Below are positions 15,932 through 20,441 of a stretch of 20,441 nt of DNA, piece after piece. The translations under genes were made by a program, and so were the position numbers. Positions within the stretch are counted from its first letter, which is position 1, and every line of letters begins with the position of its first letter. The stretch comes from JABDDM01 sp038240295. GTDB lineage: Bacteria; Bacteroidota; Ignavibacteria; Palsa-1295. The DNA is taken from positions 1 to 20,441 of the forward strand of contig JBBSDW010000046.1 of NCBI GenBank assembly GCA_038240295.1, given 5' to 3'. The notes under the pieces were generated by a model, which was given only the letters and a program-made list of their open reading frames with translations, was not told the origin of the DNA and ran no database searches.

Positions 15932-16494
15932 TTCGCTGCGGGTGCGCCTTCGAGCATCTCCAGTATCTCCTGTGTTGTGCCCGTCTCGCCGAGTCGTGGA
16001 AAGATCCGCGTCACGCTATTTAGATGAGCATCCGCATTGCGGTCAGTCATGGCGTCGATCGCGAGGGTGACGTTAAAACCCCGCTCGTGTGCCTGTCGCG
16101 CCGTTGACTCGACTCCCATGCACGTTGAAATTCCCGCGACGACTACCTGAGTGACATTCCGCTCACGCAGATACGCTTCGAGGTCGGTATTATAAAAAGC
16201 ACCCCAAGTTTTCTTCGTAACAAGATAGTCCCCCGGCTGCTGATTTAGTTCGGGGACCAGCTCCGACCATCCTTCGGGGAATCCGCTCATGCGCGGCTGC
16301 TCGGTCCGGCCCGGAGCGCCTGCAACAACATTCACGAGCACCACAGGAAGTCCATGCTTACGAAATGCTTCTGCGAGCGATCGCGCATTCTTTATTACTT
16401 CGCTTGCTGGTGTAGCGGTCGGTATGGCGACGATACCTTTTTGAAGATCGATCACGATCAGCGCTGTTCGTGGATCGAGGGTTGTAAGTGGCAT
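15928..16494 (-). CDS. Isochorismatase-fold cysteine hydrolase
   Basis: The 188-residue protein has the triad positions of the isochorismatase-like hydrolase family: Asp16 (ALIVIDLQKG), Lys94 (TKKTWGAFYNTDL) and Cys125 (VAGISTCMGVESTA), with the cis-peptide loop just before the Cys. Relatives hydrolyse isochorismate, nicotinamide, N-carbamoyl amides or related small molecules; with no aryl-carrier domain and this length it is not EntB, and I cannot name the substrate. It has no signal peptide and should be cytoplasmic. It overlaps the MFS exporter gene by four bases, which suggests one makes or removes something the other transports. The next gene upstream, holB, is 508 bases away. Confidence 0.9.
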   Translation of the reverse strand: MPLTTLDPRTALIVIDLQKGIVAIPTATPASEVIKNARSLAEAFRKHGLPVVLVNVVAGAPGRTEQPRMSGFPEGWSELVPELNQQPGDYLVTKKTWGAFYNTDLEAYLRERNVTQVVVAGISTCMGVESTARQAHERGFNVTLAIDAMTDRNADAHLNSVTRIFPRLGETGTTQEILEMLEGAPAAN

Positions 16495-17002
16495 TGACGT
16501 TCGTAAATTGATGGATAAAGTTTTTACCGAATGGGCTTACTGCCTTGCAAGCCGAAGCATTATCTGGCCAACTGAGAAAAGCGATGCCTCCCATCTTTGG
16601 GAACGATGCGGACTGTAAGCCCGCGAGCTCAGGAACGCGCTCGTTAGGTGTTCACAAATATAAATGCAAAGACCCGTAAGGCTCACTCGCTATAAATAGT
16701 TGACTCCGGATAAAGATTCTTCTCCAAATCCTTCGTAAGTTCACCTGAAATGAAACCGGCTAGCCACCATCATGGCACTTCACACTGAAGCACAGAATTC
16801 AAAGCCAGCATCCTCAAAGCTCAGGAGATGCTTCAAAACACTATTCTTTAAGAACCATGTCTGGTGTAGATCAAGGCATCGAGGACACGTATTTCGGGGC
16901 TTGGTAGCGAAATTTCACGTTCTTGTGCTCGCTGATTTATAGCCACGCGAGGCAGGGTATACACACCAAAATGTGTCAGTAGCTTCCACGTGTGAGCGAA
17001 GT
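16495..17002. other. 508-base intergenic region, no gene supported
   Basis: This gap separates holB and the hydrolase, both on the minus strand. Short open frames exist but show no recognisable motif or start signal. It holds a -7-like box at 16655-16662 and an imperfect hairpin (GCATC at 16808-16812 with GATGC at 16827-16831). I see no tRNA, known riboswitch or transposon end. Confidence 0.5.
16655..16662 (-). promoter_or_regulatory. Putative -7 box for the hydrolase-exporter operon
   Basis: The minus strand reads TATATTTG, a complete match to TAnnTTTG. It would give a leader of about 150 bases before the hydrolase ATG at 16494. No good -33 element is spaced correctly, so this is a candidate only. 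Confidence 0.35.
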
Positions 17003-18139
17003 CTAAAGAAGGGCCGCTTCGAGCTCCATTACAAGATTGAGCATCACGGGCCGAAGTTGCAACTGCTGCTTCGTTTGGCCTTGGGCAACTTCCACGGCTC
17101 GGATGGCGCGGATGATCTTTGGCGGTTCGTTGAAGCGCGAGACGAACCTGTCGAGATCCTGCTGCTGGTCGATATTGATGATGCGCTCGTTCGAACCTGT
17201 GGCGAGTGCAAGTGCGTCGCGGAGCCAAAGACCCAACAACAGAAGCCGTTGCTCGACCGCAACTCGCTTTTCAAGAAACGAGCCTCCGCCAGAGCGAGGT
17301 ACGAAGACATCGATTTCTTTCACGGCATTCCGCCGGCTCTTCGACAACCCCATTCGCAAAAACGAAACGATCTCGCTGCGCATCGCACGAATATCCTCGC
17401 CGATCATCGCACGTGCCTGCGAATAACTTCCCGCAGCCAGCCGTGCAAGAAAATTTGCTTCGTCGCGAGAGATCTCATCGCGTTCGACGAGTGCATCCGA
17501 AATATCTTCGTTCGAGAGTACATCGAATCGCACTTCCTGGCAGCGTGAAAGGATCGTCGGATAAAGCCTGTGCGGATTCGAACTCGTTAAGATGATGATC
17601 GTATTCGCATGCGGCTCTTCGAGCGTTTTAAGAAACGCGTTCTGCGCGCTTTTATTCATCAAATCCGCTTCCGATATGATGACGGTGCGTCGTTTGCCAG
17701 TCGTTAAGCTCTTGGATAACGCTAACCTCAACTCACGAATTTGTAGAATCGTGATAATATTCGCTTTTGGGATTGTGAGATTGTGATACTTGTCGGATTT
17801 TAGTACCTCAAGTTGCTCACGAATCGAATCCAACTCCTCCGGTGTGATGTCGTTTGAGTCGGTAGATTGCGGTTTAGGGGCCGGACGCGCATGAACAAAA
17901 TGAAGGAAAGGTGCGGCCAACTGATCGATGCTGAGGCAGTTGACGCAAACATCACAAGCTTCTGTGCCGCAGCTCTTCGGATCGAGGCAATTGATCGCCT
18001 TCGCAAGTTCGAAAGCCGCAGCATCTTTGCCCGTACCTTCGGGACCCAAAAAAAGATAAGCGCCCGGAAGCATTTCGCGCTCCAGCACACCCACCAACAC
18101 CCGCTTTATCCGCTCCTGACCTAAGACATTGCTCCACAT
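17003..18139 (-). CDS. holB: DNA polymerase III subunit delta' (clamp-loader subunit)
   Basis: The 378-residue AAA+ protein starts with the family signature NVLGQERIKRVLVGVLE. Walker A is GPEGTGKD (32-39), with Asp after the Lys as in delta' subunits that do not hydrolyse ATP. A zinc-binding cluster has Cys57, Cys62, Cys65 and Cys68 (with Cys51 nearby). The Walker B region reads VIISEADLM, followed by NAFLKTLEEP and the SRC sensor loop (ILSRCQ, 198-200), which delta' supplies in trans to neighbouring clamp-loader subunits. The C-terminal collar domain is degenerate, as usual. It loads the sliding clamp on DNA during replication. The insert at 88-105 (APKPQSTDSNDITPEEL) is poorly conserved. 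It is divergent from tmk, separated by 372 bases. Confidence 0.93.
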   Translation of the reverse strand: MWSNVLGQERIKRVLVGVLEREMLPGAYLFLGPEGTGKDAAAFELAKAINCLDPKSCGTEACDVCVNCLSIDQLAAPFLHFVHARPAPKPQSTDSNDITPEELDSIREQLEVLKSDKYHNLTIPKANIITILQIRELRLALSKSLTTGKRRTVIISEADLMNKSAQNAFLKTLEEPHANTIIILTSSNPHRLYPTILSRCQEVRFDVLSNEDISDALVERDEISRDEANFLARLAAGSYSQARAMIGEDIRAMRSEIVSFLRMGLSKSRRNAVKEIDVFVPRSGGGSFLEKRVAVEQRLLLLGLWLRDALALATGSNERIINIDQQQDLDRFVSRFNEPPKIIRAIRAVEVAQGQTKQQLQLRPVMLNLVMELEAALL

Positions 18140-18289
18140 GCTGCAAAAATACCGAAGGGTTGTCGAGAGCTTCCAGAATCGAAAAAGTCAGCCAATGGAT
18201 TGCACTGCCGGACAAGCACCTTGAATTATTTTTTGACTTTCGCGAACTTTGGGCTTGCATTTCGTCAAAAAATTGTTAAATTGTCCGTC

Positions 18290-18326
18290 GCTCATTTTAT
18301 TGGCTGACCCAGCCCAATAGATGAGC
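18290..18326 (+). promoter_or_regulatory. Stable hairpin in the tmk leader
   Basis: GCTCAT (18290-18295) pairs with ATGAGC (18321-18326), and TATTGGCTG (18299-18306 region) pairs with CAGCCCAATA (18310-18319) around an ACC loop with one bulged C. About 15 base pairs result, right after the candidate promoter and about 185 bases before the tmk start. No U-tract follows, so it is not a normal terminator; a leader RNA element or a protein site is possible. Confidence 0.5.
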
Positions 18327-18498
18327 TTGTAGAGATCATAGCGGTTCACGGTAACTTTTTCTCAAAGTCACAAACATCAATCCCTGCAGCTTGACGCTGC
18401 GAATTGCACGTCATCAAACTGATGGCAAAGCTTCCGCGCCGCCGCTTGTGCTCGTGTCATCAATTCTTCTGTGTGTTCGTATTCAACAATAGCTATTC

Positions 18499-18504
18499 GG
18501 AGGT
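18499..18504 (+). promoter_or_regulatory. Strong Shine-Dalgarno site fixing the tmk start
   Basis: GGAGGT lies seven bases before ATG 18512. It is the best ribosome-binding site in the window and decides for this start against the in-frame ATG at 18404. Confidence 0.8.
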
Positions 18505-18511
18505 ACGATCG

Positions 18512-19213
18512 ATGTTGATCACGTTCGAGGGTATAGACGGTTGTGGGAAATCGACGCAGGCGCGCTTGCTTGCCGATAAACTTTCAGATGAGGGCATTGA
18601 AACCATACTGGTACGGGAGCCGGGCGGAACCGAGCTTTCCGAGTATGTCCGAGACATTCTACTCAATAAACATTTCCGAGAACCGCTCTCGCACGAAGCC
18701 GAACTCCTGTTGTTCGCTGCCAGCCGTGCACAGTTGATGAAAGAAGTGATCTGCCCCGCGCTTGATCGTGGCGCAGTCGTCATCTGCGACCGATTTACCG
18801 ATTCGACGATCGCCTATCAGGGATTTGGCCGTCAGCTGCCGCTCGCTCGCGTCGAAGAGATCACTGCGCTCGCCACCGATTCGATCGAACCCGACCTCAC
18901 ATTCCTCATCGACGTCCCGCTCGAAACAGCGATCCGCCGCCGCAAGGGAATGGGCGATGACAGAATGGAAGCCGAGAGCCGCATCTTTTTCGCGCACGTG
19001 CAATCGGGTTATATGTATCTCTCCGAGAAGCATCGCGACAGAATGCACGTGATCGATGGTTCCGATTCCATGGAAGATATCCAGCAGTCGATCTGGCGCC
19101 TCGTGGAGTACGAGCGGGGAAACGACCTCCGGCATGCTAAACATGCCGTAGCCGGACCAGTCGAAGAATTCGCATATTCATTCGACGTCACGAGCGAAGT
19201 ACTCGCGAGTTGA
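18512..19213 (+). CDS. tmk: Thymidylate kinase
   Basis: The 233-residue enzyme phosphorylates dTMP to dTDP with ATP, an essential step of dTTP synthesis. The P-loop is GIDGCGKST (7-15), the dTMP-site motif is REPGGTE (35-41), the D-R pair is CDRFTDST (Asp93, Arg94) with AYQGFGRQL next to it, and the lid carries RRRKGMGDDRME (142-153). Arg residues in the lid suggest the bacterial type II arrangement. Normal bacterial length is about 205-215; here the kinase fold ends near IWRLVEYERG and a tail of some 28 residues follows (HAKHAVAGPVEEF...). The tail DNA contains a perfect seven-base-pair hairpin (19130-19148). Start set by a strong ribosome-binding site. A clear terminator follows, so it is probably monocistronic. 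Confidence 0.95.
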   Translation: MLITFEGIDGCGKSTQARLLADKLSDEGIETILVREPGGTELSEYVRDILLNKHFREPLSHEAELLLFAASRAQLMKEVICPALDRGAVVICDRFTDSTIAYQGFGRQLPLARVEEITALATDSIEPDLTFLIDVPLETAIRRRKGMGDDRMEAESRIFFAHVQSGYMYLSEKHRDRMHVIDGSDSMEDIQQSIWRLVEYERGNDLRHAKHAVAGPVEEFAYSFDVTSEVLAS

Positions 19214-19232
19214 TCTAGCAATTTAGCTACTC

Positions 19233-19258
19233 AAGGCGGGCGTTGCCCGCCTTTTTTT
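19233..19258 (+). terminator. Rho-independent terminator of tmk
   Basis: AAGGCGGGC-GTT-GCCCGCCTT forms a perfect nine-base-pair stem with a three-base loop, followed by a run of seven T, 20 bases after the tmk stop. Confidence 0.9.
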
Positions 19259-19310
19259 GTGAGTTACTAGAGGGCATGTCATCCTGAATGAGCGCAAGCG
19301 AATTGTCGGC

Positions 19311-19502
19311 CCGAAATTCTACCTGCCCCATCAGGCGGTCGAGGCGCAGGAAAAATCGATCGCGTGGGACGAACGTCTCGACCGTCTGGTTGGGCGTGAT
19401 GAATGCTTATCCAACGGCATCGCGATGATCGATCGAAAAGTGATGCTTAAAGATTGTCGGCAACATCCGAAATTCTACCTGCCCCACCAGACGGTCGAGA
19501 CG
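19311..19502. repeat. Three diverged copies of an intergenic repeat, two direct and one inverted
   Basis: A unit of about 36 bases starting CCGAAATTCTACCTGCCCCA lies at 19311-19346 and again at 19467-19502, with only a few differences over the shared length. Its last 23 bases (GCCCCACCAGACGGTCGAGACG type) recur inverted at 19374-19396 with one mismatch to the second copy, so 19374-19502 can fold into a long stem with a loop of about 85 bases. Confidence 0.65.
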
Positions 19503-19648
19503 ACCGTCCCGCGCGGGAAAGATCCAAAGAGAGACCACAACTGCGAAAAAGTCGCAGAGAAATTTGGCGAGGAATCCCGCCTCCGCGTTTTCGCAAAATC
19601 CGCGGAAATGTTGCAACGAGAAATTTAGGCAAAATCACCCGTCGCCGA

Positions 19649-19679
19649 TTGGAACTCTCACAAGGCAATTCTAATTTAT
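19649..19679 (+). promoter_or_regulatory. Putative promoter of tRNA-Lys
   Basis: TTG at 19649-19651 and TAATTTAT at 19672-19679 are separated by 20 bases, the Bacteroidota spacing; the -7 box matches six of eight positions of TAnnTTTG. Transcription would begin close to the tRNA 5' end. Confidence 0.35.
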
Positions 19680-19684
19680 GAATC

Positions 19685-19760
19685 GCTTCCTTAGCTCAGT
19701 TGGTAGAGCAACTGACTCTTAATCAGTGGGTCGGGGGTTCAAATCCCCCAGGGAGCACCA
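19685..19760 (+). tRNA. tRNA-Lys (anticodon CTT), CCA encoded
   Basis: A complete cloverleaf of 76 bases. The acceptor stem GCTTCCT pairs with AGGGAGC (one G-T), the D stem is GCTC/GAGC with loop AGTTGGTA, the anticodon stem ACTGA/TCAGT encloses loop CTCTTAA with anticodon CTT at 19718-19720, the variable loop has five bases, and the T stem GGGGG/CCCCC encloses TTCAAAT. The CCA end is in the DNA at 19758-19760. It reads AAG codons. Confidence 0.97.
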
Positions 19761-19793
19761 AGCCATTCGCTTTTCGAAGCGAATGGCTTTTTT
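19761..19793 (+). terminator. Rho-independent terminator of tRNA-Lys
   Basis: AGCCATTCGCTT-TTCG-AAGCGAATGGCT is a perfect twelve-base-pair stem with a stable TTCG tetraloop and a run of T, starting directly after the CCA end. Confidence 0.93.
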
Positions 19794-19928
19794 AATGTAG
19801 GTCGGACTTTAGTCCGACTGCGATCTTTCGGTCAATTATAACTCGACCCTTGGCGCAGGTCACTCTGGGTTTGTCAACAGGTCGGCAGCATCCGACATTC
19901 GAGGTCGGGTTGAAACCCGACCTACATT
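19794..19928. repeat. Composite inverted-repeat element (REP/MITE-like)
   Basis: The element is bounded by perfect 12-base inverted ends, AATGTAGGTCGG (19794-19805) and CCGACCTACATT (19917-19928). Each end carries its own hairpin: GTCGGACT-TT-AGTCCGAC (19801-19818) and GTCGGGTT-GA-AACCCGAC (19904-19921). A third, weaker GGTCGG...CCGAC pair lies at about 19880-19895. It contains no open frame of interest. It looks like a paired REP or small non-autonomous element next to a tRNA gene; no transposase is in the window. Confidence 0.65.
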
Positions 19929-20140
19929 GGGATTTCGGCTCGTTTTGGGCAGTTATGTGCGTTGTGTGCAAACTTTATTCATAATTGAGCGCTGCCAGTT
20001 GAGACAAACGCCGGAGCGAGAATCTCTGACAAGTAGTAAACGCTCGATATATTAAGCAAGTTCCTATATGCAGAGTTTTGATAGTCAATGTCAGGCTTGG
20101 GCAAAGAGAACTCCAAGGATTTGCTGCGGGTTACTTTTGG
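19929..20140. other. Intergenic region upstream of the MNT gene, nothing firm
   Basis: About 210 bases separate the composite repeat from the nucleotidyltransferase. I see no tRNA, terminator or convincing promoter. The MNT frame is open back to 20078, but those residues lack family similarity. Confidence 0.4.
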
Positions 20141-20432
20141 ATGAGATTATCTGAGCAACTACGACTTCATCGGGTCGAGATTCTTCCTCACGCGAAAAAG
20201 CATGGCTCAGAAAATGTGCGTGTGTTCGGATCTGTGGCTAAAGGTGAGGAAACCCGGTCCAGTGACGTTGATTTGCTGATCACGTTAGGTGCAAAGCAAA
20301 CTCCTTTTTTCCCTGGGTGGACTGAAGGCAGATCTGGAGGAGTTGCTTCTCTGTAAGGTAGACATTGTATCTGAAGGTGCTCTGCATTGGGTGATACGAG
20401 ATCAAATTCTTGCTGAGGCCAAGTGGCTTTGA
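20141..20432 (+). pseudogene. MNT-type nucleotidyltransferase (MntA-like antitoxin), single-base frameshift
   Basis: From ATG 20141 the reading MRLSEQLRLHRVEILPHAKK, then VRVFGSVAKGEETRSSDVDLLITL, gives the full catalytic signature of minimal nucleotidyltransferases (G-S, ten residues, D-x-D). At the T6 tract near 20310-20316 the frame is lost and the original frame stops at 20356. One base off, the expected C-terminus continues: LGGLKADLEELLLCKVDIVSEGALHWVIRDQILAEAKWL-stop, ending at 20432. Removing one T restores a 96-residue protein of normal family length. Intact relatives AMPylate and silence a HEPN RNase toxin, usually encoded right next door, which would lie beyond the window edge. The shift may be a true mutation, phase variation at the T tract, or a sequencing error. 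Confidence 0.8.
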
Positions 20433-20441
20433 ATCTCGATA

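Larger units (their letters stand above)
18140..18511. other. 372-base divergent intergenic region and tmk leader
   Basis: The holB-tmk gap holds a -35/-10-like pair (TTGCAT 18255-18260 and TAAATT 18277-18282, 16-base spacer, weak), a strong hairpin at 18290-18326 and a small palindrome GCAGC-TTGAC-GCTGC around 18387-18401. The frame of tmk stays open upstream to 18404, but that stretch (MHVIKLMAKLPRRR) does not look like kinase sequence and precedes the Shine-Dalgarno site. Confidence 0.45.
19259..19684. other. Repeat-rich intergenic region between tmk and tRNA-Lys
   Basis: No gene is supported in these 426 bases. The start (GTCATCCTGAATGAGCGCAAGCGAA) resembles the common intergenic palindrome with core GTCATCCTGAGCGAAGCGAA. 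It holds the diverged repeat copies at 19311-19502. Open frames of 67-75 codons overlap in several frames and share the repeats, which argues against coding. Confidence 0.5.

Noticed and set aside
14618..16494. Siderophore biosynthesis cluster
   Set aside because: Only a generic isochorismatase-fold hydrolase and an MFS exporter are present; no NRPS, EntA/C/E or TonB receptor genes are in the window.
16848..17228. Minus-strand frame of 126 codons overlapping the 3' end of holB
   Set aside because: Its first half is an alternative frame of holB and the rest has no recognisable sequence or start signal.
19425..19681. Overlapping small plus-strand frames of 67 and 75 codons before tRNA-Lys
   Set aside because: They are in different frames over the same repeat copies, are charged and low in complexity, and lack ribosome-binding sites.
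20141..20432. Programmed ribosomal frameshift in the MNT gene
   Set aside because: A T6 tract could slip, but intact relatives of this family do not use frameshifting and no stimulatory element is evident; mutation or sequencing error is simpler.

Overview
The window (about 20.4 kb, roughly 50-55% G+C by eye) looks like chromosome of a bacterium from the Bacteroidota/Chlorobiota side of the tree, most like Ignavibacteria or Candidatus Kapabacteria. Reasons: a large secreted enzyme ends in a type IX secretion (Por) C-terminal sorting domain; there are many signal-peptide, lipoprotein and outer-membrane barrel proteins ending in Phe; a tail-fibre-like surface protein has the layout common in that group; Shine-Dalgarno sequences are mostly weak; and Bacteroidota-type -7 boxes (TAnnTTTG) precede several genes. 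The assignment is inference, since no rRNA or marker tree is available.

Layout. 1-4713 (minus): two tandem paralogous secreted glycoside-hydrolase-like proteins, each with a nested CBM4/9-like module; the downstream one runs off the left edge and has Gln where the intact one has the likely acid/base Glu. 4855-6979 (plus): a tight envelope operon of outer-membrane barrel, lipoprotein with a FlgD/T9SS-like Ig domain, and a secreted two-lobed retropepsin-like protein. 7040-8314 (minus): RhlE-type DEAD-box helicase. 8429-10540 (plus): modular surface protein, then a small four-helix membrane protein. 10547-10699: inverted heptamer-repeat arrays between convergent genes. 10698-12827 (minus): methionyl-tRNA synthetase. 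12927-14493 (minus): an intact lipoprotein/barrel gene behind a decayed frameshifted paralog. 14618-16494 (minus): isochorismatase-fold hydrolase translationally coupled to an EntS-like MFS exporter. 17003-18139 (minus): DNA polymerase III delta' (holB). 18512-19213 (plus): thymidylate kinase with a structured leader and a clear terminator. 19259-20140: repeat-rich intergenic DNA with tRNA-Lys(CTT), its terminator and a composite inverted-repeat element. 20141-20432 (plus): an MNT-type nucleotidyltransferase (MntA-like antitoxin) broken by a single-base frameshift.

Housekeeping genes (metG, holB, tmk, rhlE, tRNA-Lys) alternate with envelope and secreted functions. holB and tmk are divergent, an arrangement related to the tmk-holB clusters of many bacteria. 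I see no phage, transposase, CRISPR array or complete defence system. The most unusual items are the catalytic substitution in the tandem glycosidase pair, the barrel-lipoprotein-protease operon, the decaying barrel duplicate, the frameshifted MNT gene, and several families of intergenic repeats.
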